Below are positions 1-15,000 of a DNA stretch of 64,000 nucleotides, piece after piece. Every line of letters begins with the position of its first letter. Position 1 is the stretch's first letter. The translations under genes were made by a program, and so were the position numbers. The notes under the pieces are model-generated. The model searched no databases. It had not been told where the DNA came from and was given only the letters and a program-made list of their open reading frames with translations. Source of the stretch: Vanilla planifolia (taxonomy: Eukaryota; Streptophyta; Magnoliopsida; Asparagales; Orchidaceae); contig JAIUJO010000145.1 of NCBI GenBank assembly GCA_023846275.1, positions 517,001 to 581,000 of the forward strand, written 5' to 3'.

Positions 1-165
1 CACATGCATATGCATAAATACACACATATTTACACATAAATGCCTATGCACAAACACATATGCACATGAACAGACATGCATGAACATCCAAATATGCTCA
101 AATGCATAGGCTTACACACACATGCAGACATACGCAAATGCACCTGAACACATTAATGCACACAC
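1..165 (+). repeat. Left copy of a duplicated segment inside the CA-rich array
   Basis: Positions 61-165 match 1954-2058 at a constant offset of 1893 bases with only scattered substitutions and no gap that I can see. The shared text includes unusual words such as CATCCAAATATG, AGGCTTACACACA and GAACACATTAATGCA, so the match is not a chance effect of CA richness. Weaker similarity continues left to position 1, so the duplicated unit probably starts outside the window. Confidence 0.8.
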
Positions 166-1893
166 ATATGCCCACACACATAGGAGCATACATGCACATA
201 CCCACATACAAACACACATGTAAACACACACACACACACCCACACCCAGACTCACAAACGTGCACATGAGCACACATAACACACACACTAGCACACACAT
301 CACACTCACATCTGCACATGGACACACAATCATATGCAAACACACAATTACACACTCACATGCACACACACACAAATATGCACATGCATACAAACACTCA
401 TGCATAAGCAAACATATGCCCACACACAAATACATGCAAGCACACACACATGCACAAGAAAGCACACACACGAGCATGCTTGTGTGCACCCACAAACACA
501 AGCACACACACACATGAACACATCTACACTCTCTCACACACACATACACGTACACATAAAGGTACATGCACACACATATACACACATTATTACAAAAGAA
601 AAATCACATAAAAGAAAAAACATGCACAGGTGTATGCACACTCACATAGACACATGGACTCACAAACACATGCACTTGAATATACATTCATATGCACGCT
701 CACACACCTAGACACAAACATGCATGGACACACGCAAACACACATGATCATACAAACATGCCACACAAAAGCGCACACACACACACATGTAGACACAAGC
801 ACAAATGCACATACATGAACATTTAAGCAAACACATAGATCCACATGCATACACTCATGCACATGCATGGGTAAAAGCACACTACCGCATATATGCACAC
901 ACAAACACACATAGACGCACAAGCATACACATGCACACACACACACATACACACAGGAACATGCACACATACACACAAGCACACATGCACACATGCACAC
1001 AAATACACATACACAACTTCACAACACACACACACACACATGTATGCATATGCAGTCTCACAAACTCATGCATGCACTCACACAAACATGCACATGCACA
1101 AGCATACACCTGCAAAAATAAAGACACATATTTGGACACACATCCACATATACACACATGCGCATACACGCACATGTATATGCATGCATACACATACAAG
1201 CATACTTATGCACATAGACACAAAAGCACACATGCACACACACACACACATACTTGCACATAAACATACACACACATGAACACAAACATGCATGCAAACA
1301 AACATGCACACAATCACACATTCACTCACACATAGAAGCACATATAGACACACACTTACATGCATGCACACACACATAAGCTCATGCACACTCACACAAA
1401 AGAATTCACATACACATGCTTTTGCACATAGACATTTAAATGAACAAATGAAAACACATTAAAAAATGCACACACACATACCCATGCATACACACACATG
1501 CACACATGCATGCAGGCAAGGATATGCATGCATATGAACACATACATGCACACACACACATGTACACTCCATACATGAATGCATGTACAAACACTAACAT
1601 GTACATGCACACTTGAACATAGACACAAATGCACTAACATCAACACACACATGCATGAATGCAAATGAATAGTTGCAGACACATACACATATGCATATAC
1701 AATCACACACATATGAAAGCTAACATAGACAAGCATGCATGCATACACACACAAACGTGCACATACACATACATACATGTTAAAACCTATGCACACACAT
1801 GAATACACATGCACATGAATGTACACACATGCACACACATATAAGTACCATCATACACACAAAAGTTCTCACACAGACACACATATATAGATA

Positions 1894-2058
1894 CACATGC
1901 ACATGCATAAACACAGATATACTTACACACAAATGCACATGTAGAAACACATATGCACATGAATAGACATGCATGAGCATCCAAATATGTTCACATGTAT
2001 AGGCTTACACACATATGTAGACATACATAAATGCACTTGAACACATTAATGCACACAC
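1894..2058 (+). repeat. Right copy of the duplicated segment inside the CA-rich array
   Basis: This is the partner of 1-165 at an offset of 1893 bases. Most differences are C/T or G/A transitions, as expected from decay of methylated cytosines. The match ends soon after 2058, where the flanks diverge, so the unit is a dispersed duplication and not a simple head-to-tail repeat of the whole interval. Confidence 0.8.
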
Positions 2059-4679
2059 AAACACTTGTAGTTGCACTCACACACACACATATGCACACCA
2101 CACAGACACATATATACACTCACACATAGGCATTCACACACATGAGCATGCATATGCAAACATCAACACACAAACACATACCCAAACACACTAAAGCACA
2201 CACACTTATACACATGCATGTATGCACTGATGTAAGCACACACACTTGCACATAGACATGCTCACATGCACACACATGTTGACATACATATCCACATTGT
2301 TATATGCATACACACATGCACACATAAGTACACATATATGCACACACACCTACACACATTCATGCCCATATAAAAACACACACATGCACACACAGAAATG
2401 TAACCACACAAGCACAAACACATTCACAATAAAACATACATGCTTGCACACACACATAAACATGTACACATATGAGTACATGCATGCACAGACACTTACA
2501 AACATGCATGCAACCATGCACTCACATGTGAACACACACAAACACATGCATGCACTCACACAAATACAAACAAACAATACATGAACATGAACACACACAA
2601 ACATGTACAAGCACACACACACACACACATAGGCACATATCCACACACACACACACATAAAAAGATAGACACTCACACATGCACACACATAAGGACATGC
2701 ATGTGTACACTTACACACATACATATGGACTCTCATAGACACACACACACACACACATATACACACCCACCAATACAAGCATGCATACACACTCACACAC
2801 ACATACAAACACATGCACATGTATGCACACACATAAATGTTAACACAAGCACATATGTCCACGTGCATGCACACACACCCTCACTTGAATCAGCACACCA
2901 ACGTAAACATGTGCATCCACATACACACATATACACACATACACACACACACATACACACATGTACACACATTGGCCTAAAACAATGTACAACTCACATG
3001 CATACCCACATAGGCACATGCACACAAACTCACACACATGAACACCCACAAGCATGCACATTGTGCACACCTATAAATAGACGCATGTAGATCAACACAC
3101 TTAAGGGCATAGACAAATAAACATGCACTCATATGCGCATGCATAGAGACGCATATTCAGACGCACATGCATACCCATGCATGCACTTGTACACACACAT
3201 GCGCACATTCACAAGCATATGGGTGTAATCAAATGCACACCAACACACACACATGCACATGTAAACACTTACATGCACACTCTTAAGAAAACACACATGT
3301 GCATGCATGCACACTCACATCCACTCATGCATAAACATGATAACAAACACAAACCAACATGCAAGAACACACACACACATATACACTTAATCTAGTCACA
3401 CACATACATGAGTTGACATACATGCAATCACACTTGCATGAACATGCCTATAGGTGTAGAAGTTTATAAACTTAAAAATACACCCATAAACATAAACACA
3501 AATATGCACACACATGCTCATAAATATGCATTCATGCCTACTAAGATGCTTATGCACACACACATACAAACACACATAAGAATTCACACATGTACAAATG
3601 TGCATACACACACACACACAAAAGCATAGACAAATAACAGAACAAACACACACACACACACACACATACACAAGCTTGCACACACAGACACAAACAAATG
3701 TGCACACATATGTACGCAAAACTCACACACGAACCCACACAAACATACATACATAAACATGCACATACATAAACAAACATGTAAGCACACACATGGAAGT
3801 ACAAACCTGCATGCACACACACAACAACACACCCACACATACACACATACACAACCACACAAACCCACACACACATGTAGACGAACATGCACACACATGC
3901 TCAAACATACATACGAGCACAAACATGCACACCCCTATGCACACACACACACAAATGTACTCACACATAGGCACATGTACACACACCCATGCACACACAA
4001 ATTCTTACACATATGTATGCCCACACACATAGACACATGAACACAAAACTTGCACACACACACACACACATATGCCTGAACACACACACACACACACATA
4101 TCCACACACTTGTACACATCTATGCACAAACATGCACTATACAACCACTCATAAACACACACATGCATGCACACAAACACACACAAGACAAACTAATGAC
4201 CACATACGTACACACACCTATGCCTACACACATGCACCACAAAGACACAAAATAAACATGTGTACACACACATGGACACATGCAGACATACACATGCACA
4301 CACGCAAACGTAGGAACAAAAGAATTCACACTTACGCATGCACACACTCACATGCACAAATTGATACAAGCAAACATATACAGATAAACATGCACCCACA
4401 CAAGCATACAAGCACACAAATACATGCTCATAAGCATACAAACTCACACATGCACACTTAGAGGTATATATGAACATATGTGAGTGCACACACACAAGCA
4501 TAGGCACATGCACACAGGGATAAGAAAAGACACACAAACACATGCACATGCACACATATGCATAAACATGCAAGCATTCACCCACACAAATAGGTGCACT
4601 AAAACTCACACACACATACCTACATGCACACAAGTGGATACACACATGCACACACGTGTGAAGACACATTCACACACAC

Positions 4680-4767
4680 AAGCACAAATAGGCACACTCA
4701 CACGAAAACACATGCACACATACAAGCACAAATAGGCATACTCACATGAAAACACATGCACACACAC
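4680..4767 (+). repeat. Two tandem copies of a 44-base unit in the CA-rich array
   Basis: The word AAGCACAAATAGGCA starts at 4680 and again at 4724, followed in each case by a CACTCACA-like stretch and GAAAACACATGCACACA. The copies differ at a few positions. This is local minisatellite-like expansion within the larger array. Confidence 0.75.
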
Positions 4768-7215
4768 ATGTGTAGGCACACGTATACACATAAGCATTAT
4801 CAAACACATGCAAATGATCACACACACACATGTACCCATGTGCATGCACACATATGCACTCTTGCACATACACCTACACCTGTGAACACTTAAACACACC
4901 CACATAAATGAATACACACACATGTGCACATGAACAAACACACACAAACCTTTGTTCACATTTACACAAATAAACACACAATCACATATGATGGTGCACA
5001 CATGCACATGTAGGTGCTTACTCAAACAAACACATGTATATTGACACATGCACACACATTCTTATGTGCACACATACAAACTGACACACACACACATCTA
5101 CACACATACACACGTGCACATCCATGTAGACATACAGACACACGCACACATATGGACAACAACATAACTGCATGCACACACTAAAAAAAAGAAATAAATA
5201 AAGGAATACACATGCATACACATAAGCACACACACACACCAACACACACGCACATATGCACAAACATACAGGCATAGGCACACACACACAAACGCACATG
5301 CAAACACTCGTATGCACTACACACACATATACATTTACATGTACACGCACAAATATAAATATAGAATCACATGTACTTATGCACATGCACATACACATGC
5401 ATTGATAAGCCTAGATACATACATACACACACACATGTCTGCACACATGCACGCACACACATTCACACAAGTGCACATGCATACATAGACATATGCATAT
5501 GTGCACATGCACCCATGCACATGTGCACAGATACACACACGTATACTTGCACTCACACATGCACACACATACACATACACTCATACATAAAAGCAAGGCC
5601 ACACAAAACCATACACACATAAGTACGCATGCACAACACACACACACTCATACATATGCTCACATATGCCCACCTACACACACTCACACACATGCACAAC
5701 TCATACACATATATACATGTGAGTGCACATACACACTTGAATGCATACACACATGCTCCCACTCATAAGCACACAAATACACACATGCATACGTAGATGC
5801 ATGCTAATACATACACTTGCACATGCACACACACACACACACACTCACACACTCAAACACACACACAAATGCATGCTAACAAGTACACATGCATGCACCA
5901 ACACACCCAAGCACACATTCAAATGCATACATGCACACATACACACATCTATACACACCCATACACACAAACAAAAGCACACCCACACACACACATGCAT
6001 ACACATGCACACAAACTCATACATAAACATACACACATGTGTGTGTACACATATGCACAACAACACACACACACGAGCACAAACATGCATGTGAATATAC
6101 ACATAATCATGCATGCACACACACATCCACAGTTATGGACATTAATGCACACACGAAGACACATACATACATATGCACATGCACATACACACATCCAAAC
6201 ACACATAAAATGGCACACACACAAGATTGCATGCACACAAGCACACACACATGCAACCACACGCACATAAGTATATATACACACACTCATGCACAAACAC
6301 ACACACAAGCATACAAATGCACACACATACATAAATAAAAAACTCACACATGGATGCAAAAACATAAACATGCATAGACACACTTACACACATGTCTGTA
6401 ACCACCCATTAATATGCAGACACACACAAATGCATCCTTACTCACACACATGCACAAATATAAGAACATTTACATGCAAAAATAAAGGCACACATATACG
6501 TGCAAAATAAGCACACAAACACATATAAAAACACGAACATGCACACAGTGACATGCACATGCATGCATGCACACATACACACACTCACATGCACGCATGC
6601 AAAGACACTAACACTGACACACACACACACACACCTACACGTGCACACTCATACATATGTACAAGAAAGCACACACTCATGCACACTCACATGCAAACTC
6701 ATAGACACACTCACAAACAAACAAGTGCATATATATGCACACATACACACACACACCCGCTCACATATAGACATGCACACACATGCACATGCGCACCTAG
6801 AAATGCACACATACACAAAGGTGCACACACTTGCACATAAACATACACACACATCCAAGCCCTCTATGCACACTGGCACACGCATACACACATATAAACA
6901 AATGCGCATACATTTGTTTATGTACAATCACATGTGTATACACTCATAGATGCACACATATAGGTATGAATGCTTACATATGTGCAAACACATGCTCACA
7001 TGTCAACAAATAGTCAAAGGCATACACACATACACACATGCACAGTGCACTCGCACTCACGTACACTCACATATGCCCACAGACATAGACACACATACAC
7101 AGATATGCACATACATATGCACACACGTACACACAAACACATGCAAATCTACACCCACACATGCATGTGCACTAGCACATATATGCACACACATGTACCC
7201 ATAGACACGTGCATA

Positions 7216-9000
7216 TACAGCAAATGTTTACAGATGGTGGAAGAGGTTAAATCAAAAAAGAATTTATTTTTAACTTTTTAAAAATAATTTTCAAATAAAT
7301 TTTGTAATACTACACATGTGAAAGTAGTGCGACAATAGCAAATGTGTGTTTGTGAGCTAATTTTAGATGCTTCTGCATCAGTATGCCTAAAATTTTATAG
7401 AGAACCTAAGAAAAAACAAAATAATATAAACATACAAAATTAATCTTAAAAAACTTTTGCAAAAAATAATTTGAATATTTTTCTACTAATACTAGTCCAC
7501 AACACCTTGTACTTTTCGCCAATTGAAACATAAACCAAGTTTGTCTCTTATTATGCCAAAGCCAACCTTTGTTGAGTCTTTGTGAATTAAACTTAACCTT
7601 CACAAAAGTGGCTACTTTTGTAACAAAAGCCTAATCAAGTTATAATTCCCAAAAATAACTCTTTTTGCAAATTGCTATAAAATGTTGTTCATGTGTCGGA
7701 CTAATGGAAAATAAAAATGCATTCGCAAATCTTGATGCTTCAAATTGATGAGGAGATTATATACAATAGTGTACATTGCTTCTTCAATAAGACTTCCAAT
7801 AAATAGATGTAAACTTTTAAAATTTGCAAGGGTTTTAAAATGTTTTATATGATAAAATTAATTACTAAAGGCAAAGTAGAATTTGATTGCATTAAGAAAT
7901 GGTAGGTGGAATTAGTTCCAAAATTTCTCTATTTAACTATTCTTAAGAAAACATTAGAATAGTTTTGCATTCATAAAATTAATTTAATCCTTTCCGAATG
8001 TAAATTTACTATTAAACTTTTAAAGATATGGTTAGGAGTTCCTTATTAACATGAGCAAATCATCACAAATGGCTATGAAAACTTATCATTTAACCTATTT
8101 GATCAGATTGACTAATGATTTGTAATTTCTAGTGAACCAGATGTACTTTATGTTATGAATATTTTCTATATGTATTAATCTTTTTTTATGCATTGTTCTT
8201 TACATTTTGCACATATCCATCGATTTACTATCTATTTTTTTGTTGTTGTGGGTGTGTAGCACTATTAGACCAAATGTGTTTTACTCTACACAAGGTCTAC
8301 AAACATCTATTGGGCAAACCTTTGATTTGTGCTAATTTAACAAATACTAAATGTATGTTAGAATTGTGTGTGTTGTAAATTTTCTTCGAGTCTATGCATG
8401 CAGCCATTGTACTTTTTATAATTTTAAAAGATTTTCAAACCATTTTATGAGTGAAGTGTGGATACATACAAATGACATCTTTTAACACATTTTTAAAAAA
8501 CATAATGCATGCAAATTGAATCATATGGGATCAATTTTGGCAAAATCCACATGCAAAAGTTTTCTCAAAATTTGTCACAATTCTTTGAGATTGCGAAGGA
8601 TCATTGTTTGTTGCAAGCCTTCATGGTTCTTGTTAACTTTTTTTTTTATTTCACATTTGATGTCAAGATTGTGGAGCTCTAGTTTGCACGTACACTTAAA
8701 TAATGGATGCCACACTTCCTTACCTTATCTTTGTTCTTCCTTCGTTATTTTGCTTGTTTATGGAATTAGAGATAAATACAATTCCAACTATAGGATTCTT
8801 ACCATACAAATATTCACTATTAATTGTTTTCTTTTCAACGAAAATTTTGTGTTATTCAAATGACCATGATTATCCACAACCACTGGTTTTTTCATTGTCA
8901 AACTTGGCCACACTTTCCTCATTTTTAGCAATTTTTTCTAACCCTCATCATCGCCCTGAATCATTTCATTTTGTGTTACATACATGATGTCAGCAGAAGA
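7216..9000. other. Unassigned AT-rich sequence after the CA array
   Basis: Ordinary AT-rich, CpG-poor sequence. Several short open stretches occur (for example 8516-8863 and 8703-8987 on plus, 7406-7603 on minus), but none shows a domain, repeat or motif I recognise and none has a neighbouring exon-like partner. The interval at about 7340-7380 may be an LTR end and is listed separately. I see no promoter or RNA gene. Confidence 0.6.
7340..7380 (-). repeat. Possible LTR-terminus fragment of the element A/D family
   Basis: The plus-strand text GTGTTTGTGAGCTAA, then a short gap, then TGCTTCTGCATCA closely follows the high-coordinate end of the LTR ending at 21308 (GTGTTTGCGAGCTAA ... TGCTCCTGCGTCA) and that ending at 27911. 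The match is only about 40 bases. No LTR body is recognisable to the left, where the CA array lies. It could be a truncated LTR remnant or a chance match. Confidence 0.35.
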
Positions 9001-12000
9001 TTATGAGCTTTACTCAAATTATTCTTGATCAATAGTACTTCAGCAAATACACTCATGGCCTAGCAATCTTGTTTATATGGCATAATCTTTTTAGGCATCA
9101 TATTTACCAAGTAGCTTACAAGAGAGTAATAGTTGCAAGTGACTATTATCTTTACCCTCCAACTATTTAATAACTTTGGTAAGGAATTACATTTAACCAC
9201 TTTAACATAAATATAATAAAAAATGGCTTATCAATGGTCAAATCCTCTGTCTTAATTATTTCAGGCTTAGTTGAAAGCAAGTTTTTGAAAAATTTATTTT
9301 TGAAATTTCACCATATTTTGATGTAATTCTTATGGTACTTGTGGCTTTCTTTTTGTTTTGCATTAGCAATTTTTTGTTAAGATATGATTTATATTTATAT
9401 TTGTCAAATTAGGTTACAAAGTTTTTGTGCATTTCATTGTTAACTTATAAAAACTTATCATTGCTGGAAAAAAACAATCCTTTCCATTCAATATTTTAAA
9501 CATGAGCTTTTATAATTTAGTTGAAGTTATATGCATTTCAATTTCACTCAAAACCATAAAATGATTTTTGTTAGATATTTATTGTATTATATTACTTAAT
9601 CCAACATCAAAATCCATTTGATTATTAGGTCAAATCTCTTAATATGTTTAATATTAAAAGTCCTTTGAGAATCTATAATTTTTATTATTAGAACATTATT
9701 ATTTATTAGAGATTATCATGGTTCCTTACAGCTACAATATTAATGATATTGACCTTCTTTTACCCATTTTAATAAACTTTGATTAAGCTGTTCTGCTGAA
9801 TTTCCTACTTAATATTTCATATGATGATTTATATGGCTGCATCTATATTATACATGGAAGAACTTAGTTGTGTTAGTTGGTGCTCTACACCTTGATCGAG
9901 TAATTTATGTGACTTCAAATGTAAACATTATTTTGAAACACTTTATGTTTACATTTTATTAATGTTCAAAAATTAAGTGAAGTTTTGACTTTCTTTGATG
10001 AAATTGTAAATTGAAGGTCTTTCAAAAATTCAACCACTTAAGTCAACTCTAAATGAAACTTGTGAATATCTTAATAATGTCCTCCTAATTTTACTTCATA
10101 TTGTGGCAATAGAACTATTAAGCATTACCTTTTTGAAACACATCCACCTGAGTTTATTTGTCTTAAGATTATTCTTAATAGGTTATGGAAAGATAAATAT
10201 GTTGAATTTATGTTACTTCCAAAAATTTTCTTCTCCCTAATTTATAATATAAAATTAAGCATAATAGTTGATTTGCCTATACACAATAACTTCATGGATA
10301 AAATGATTAGTCATATTTTTAAAATAAATGTTGAGCTTAATGAATACTCTAAGAGTTTAAATGTATAGAGTATGTAATCTCTTTTTTTGTTTAAGTAATA
10401 TAAAGCAAGTTGTAATTGGAGACTTGCTAATGATCATATAAGGATATTGTTTTTCATGCTTGCAACTATATCATTTATTTTATTGCAAAGGTTTATGTAA
10501 AACGAAAGTTTTTTATACATGGTAATTAATCTTTTGATATATGGATTCCTATTATAAATAATTGAAATACTTTTATGAATAGAAATATGAAATTTGCATT
10601 ATAATAATTGGTTTTTACAACTTTGAGATTTTCCACCAAAGAATGACATTATAGTGGTGGGCATATATTGTCCTTACTTCCTTTTCTTTTACTCTTCATC
10701 CAGTTTTCTTTATCTTTGTGGCATAAAGAAAGATCTAAATCAAGCAGTTGGATTCCATCATACTTTCTTATCCCATCATTTTTCTTTAATTTTTTTTGTA
10801 AAAAAATATTTATCATATTTTTATGTTTTGCATATTTTTTAACTAATATTATATTAAAATATTGTTGATAACTTAAATGTTTTTTCACATTATTTTTTGT
10901 TTTTATTTTTTATGTTTTTCTCAGCATATGTATTATATTATATGGCAAATTTTATATTGTATTTTCAATATTTTTAGATATTTTCTAGCATCCAATATTT
11001 TCACATTTTGTCTCCTAGAAAGCATTAGCCCCACATTTTTTTGAAAAAAATATTTTCTTGCCACATTAATTAATGTTGTGTAATGAATATTATTGTAATA
11101 TTATCTGTTTTGTGTCCTTATTTATTTTTATTTTCTTTATTTTTTTCATTTTTTTACTTTGCTCATTTCTTATGTTTGCAATTAAATGCCAATTTCTTTT
11201 TTATATGCTTTATAATTTGAATGCTATATTTGTTTGATGTTCTATACAATTTTTTATTTTTCAAGCTTTTACTATTTTAAATTTTCATAGATATAATAAA
11301 AATTTTCTTTTTCCTAATTTCGTGTAAAAAAAATTTTACCATGTGTTTATAATTTTGATTAGTTTACATATTTTGGCATGATAAGAATTTTATTTTATTT
11401 TTTTTTTGGAAAAATTTTTTAATATTTGGATAATCGATGGCTTGCCAAAGTTGTAAAATAAAAAATAAAAAAAGATTTGATAGCTAAAATGCTGGAATAG
11501 TTTTATTATATTAATAATATTCTATTAATTTTATTATATGCTATATTTTCTTTTCCTTTGAAATTTGTTACCCTTCAAATAAGAAAATAATTACTAATTA
11601 ATAAATTATAAAAAAATCCTAGGGTATTTTAAATATTAATTTTTTTTTCAATAAAAAAATAAATAATTAAATTTTATTTAAAACATGAAATTTTGAAGAA
11701 ATCATTTCAACACAATTCGTGAAATATTAAAATTAATTCGTAATTACTAAAGAAAATTATTTTTTTAATGATATTTGTAGTATTTGCATATAAGTACAAA
11801 TTCAAGACAAAAAGATATTTGTATTATATATTTTCTATAATGTTAGTGTAAGTAAATTTTGTTATTAAAAAATTAAGACGATCATACTATTTTTTAAATT
11901 TGTAATGCTTTAAAAATAATGTTGCTAACTTCTAAAATTTTAAAATGTTATTAAAAAAATTAAATGAAACATAAAAAATAAAACTTGTCTAAATAATAAA

Positions 12001-15000
12001 AGAAGATTAGCCTATGAAATAAAATAGAATACTAAACATACTAAATGTCAAAAATGTGTAGAAGAAAGTAAATAAAATATCATTATAAAAATGGCAAATC
12101 AATATGAAATACGCGCACCTATATTTTTAAAAAATGTGAATTATATATTCATTTATGTAATTAAATCATGACAAATAAATCAATATAAAAAAATAAAAGA
12201 GTTGCAAAACCTTGAAACCATTAAAAATGATTTAAGTATTGCTATATGCTTTTAAATGAACACAAATTTTCTTAGTAGTGCAAAAGTTGCAAATATGATA
12301 ATGTAAAAATTTTGAAATAATTAAATGAAATATAATTATTAAATTAATTGAATAATTTAATATTTTAACATTATGTTCAATATATCAAGTAGTGACAAAA
12401 CAAATTCAATAAAATATATTCTAAAAACTTTTAATAAATAAATAAATAAATAAACCTATGACATTCAAAGCTTTAAGAAAAATGATTAATGAAAATTTCT
12501 AAAAAATATGGAAAGATTACTATTGATTAGTGTTGTTAAGAACAAAATATTGTCAATAAAGTGCAATAAAAATTTTAAGATTAATTAAAATTACTTTCCA
12601 TTTTATGAGATTAAAAAGGAAAAAAGAAGAAAAATCTTAATAAGCAATTTCCATGTATTAGAAGCAACATTGATGATATCTAAAGGAAAAATACCCTAAA
12701 ATATACCATTTTAGAATAAACATTTAAATTTTATTTTAATAATTTCTTGTTTTAAAAATAATGAAATATAAAATATTTCATAATATTTATATACATTCCA
12801 AAAGGCTAATTTTTTCTTTATAGTTAAATATTAAATATGAAAAAGTTAATGCATTTTTAATAAACATCTTTTTGCAAATTAAAAAGTCATAGATTTTAGA
12901 AACATTTATCACATGAAAAACGGTTAGTTGAAAATAAAACATTCTTAATTTAAAAAAAAAAAAATACATAGAAATGTATCATTATCCTATGAAAGTACTA
13001 CAAGTAATTTTGATATTTACAAACACCATAAAAAAATCCAAAAGAAACAAATAACAAAAACTTCTCATTGCAAATTAAAACAATCAGAAAGTTGATAAAT
13101 ATATAATAAAAAATAATTCAACAAAATACTTAACCATATATAATCTATATTTGTTATATTTTTACAAAAATTTTGTTCCATATTGATTGCTCACAAAGTT
13201 TGAAATATAAAAAAAATTAGTAATACTTTTTCCTGAATTGCCAAAAAAATGTTAAAATAAAACTTTTTATTTTAAATATTTAAATAAGAAAGTTTTAATG
13301 ATTCAAAACATTTAGATTGTGTGATATAAGCTAAGCAATATAAGAAATTGAACATGGAAAGATAAATGTGATAATCTAAATTAAATAATTATAAGTTATT
13401 TGAAATCATTTTATTTAGAACAAAAATAACATGGATATTAAATAATATTTAAATTATTGGTAAAATATATTGATAGAATTTATATCAAACCAAAAAGTTA
13501 TAGAATCATCACTATTTTTTATATAATTAAGATAATCTTTAAGAATAATGGCTCAACAAAGAGTTATCTAATTGATACAATGTAATAAATAGCCTATCAT
13601 TATTAAAATATTTCAATAATGCAAGGAATGTTTAATTTGAAATATTAGTTGGTTGAAAAAAATATGCCAACATTAAATAAAAAAGGTCAAAAAAACCAAA
13701 AAAATACATAGTAATTATAAAAATTATATTTATAATATTTGGTAAATTTAAACGATACATTACAAAGTCGCACAATAACATAAGAAAAGAAACATCTCAT
13801 TATTGTAATTAAAAAAATAATAATTTTGAAACATATAAAAATAATTATGATATTTAAATATTTAATATATCAAAAGCTATACATAACTTAGTTACAAAAA
13901 TCATCCTCATGAAAAGTTAACTAAATTTGAAAAACAAATTTATATTAAAATTGTTAAAAGCAGAAGTATATAACACCTAAGTAATTGTACCACAAAAAGG
14001 TACAACTAGAACATGTCCAATGATGCCTAAGGTCAATAGAAAAAGGCATAACACCATCTCAAAATGCCTTTACACATCAATATTTAATCACTTTCATTCT
14101 AGATAAAGGATTTGAAAAAAATTGCGAATCATAAGTTTTGCCACTAGTGTTTGATCTAGATTATAATAATTAATAAGATTGGACATTGTTTTGATAGTAT
14201 TGAGTTTAGGTACTAACTTTTGTTGCACACTTTTATCTTCTATTTATTTTTCTAGCATTACGATAATATGATTCTATTTTTTTTTAATATTCAATTATTT
14301 ATTACTAAGCATTATGTAATATTATTTATTTTTTTGAACTTATATTCCTTGATTTATGACATGTTAGATCACTAATTATTTTTTTAATTTTTCCAATGAT
14401 TTTAAAATGGGCTACTTTGATGGTTATACTTTTAGTTAAGACGCCTTAAGACAACTTTGTAAGCATTTTTTATAATATCATAAGCTTTTTTATAATTTTA
14501 AATGATTTTACAATATTTTAAAATTTAGACCTTTCCTTAACAATGACATATTTTTCACGCTTAAGTGGTACAACAATTTATCTTTTATAGTATATATAAA
14601 TAAATTAAATTTTTTAAATTATTTAATAGTTTTTTGAATTTATCCTCCTTTTATAATTTCTTATTTTCATTGATTTCTATTTGTAGCTTTTATGATAAAG
14701 TTTTCATTCAAATGGTTCAAAATTTTTATTTGCACAGAAAATTTATACTTATCATTTAATGTAAAAAGACATGTTTTGTCAATAATACCATAATTACAAA
14801 TATGTTTGTGGAAAAAATAATACAGAATAATAAAAAGAAGGTAACATATTATACCTTCTATAATATGATATATAAAAATTATGTGGATGCATGTAGGAAA
14901 TTACGTGTTGCAAATCAAATATAAGATTTTATCAAGATAATTAAAATTTTAAATTTCAATAAAATATTCCAAAAGAAATATCTCGTAAAAATTAATTATT

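Larger units (their letters stand above)
1..7215. repeat. 7.2 kb CA-rich degenerate simple-sequence / minisatellite array
   Basis: The plus strand is almost entirely short words such as CACACA, CACATGCA, ACATAC and TGCATG. C and A are in great excess, G occurs mainly in TG or ATGC steps, and CpG is rare. The array ends abruptly near 7215, where ordinary AT-rich sequence begins, and it continues off the left edge of the window. Long pure (CA)n runs are rare, since ATGC and similar words break them every 10-20 bases, so this is an aged or compound array and not a young microsatellite. Purine-pyrimidine alternation is extensive, which is the known requirement for Z-DNA. Many overlapping open frames exist on both strands, but they encode only Thr/His-rich or Cys/Val/Met-rich low-complexity peptides, so I do not call genes here. 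Function is unknown. Confidence 0.95.

Noticed and set aside
1-7215. CRISPR-like array or telomere-type repeat
   Set aside because: There is no constant repeat with unique spacers and no TTTAGGG-type telomere units. Word order is irregular.
98-7281. Dozens of open frames of 60-174 codons in the CA array, Cys/Val/Met-rich on minus and Thr/His-rich on plus
   Set aside because: They follow directly from a sequence in which stop codons are rare. Several frames are open at once on both strands and no domain or stable start is visible. They are not real cysteine-rich or histidine-rich proteins.
8516-8987. Possible host membrane protein exon (115- and 94-codon open stretches)
   Set aside because: The hydrophobic look comes from T-rich composition. 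The two frames overlap, and no splice or domain evidence was seen.
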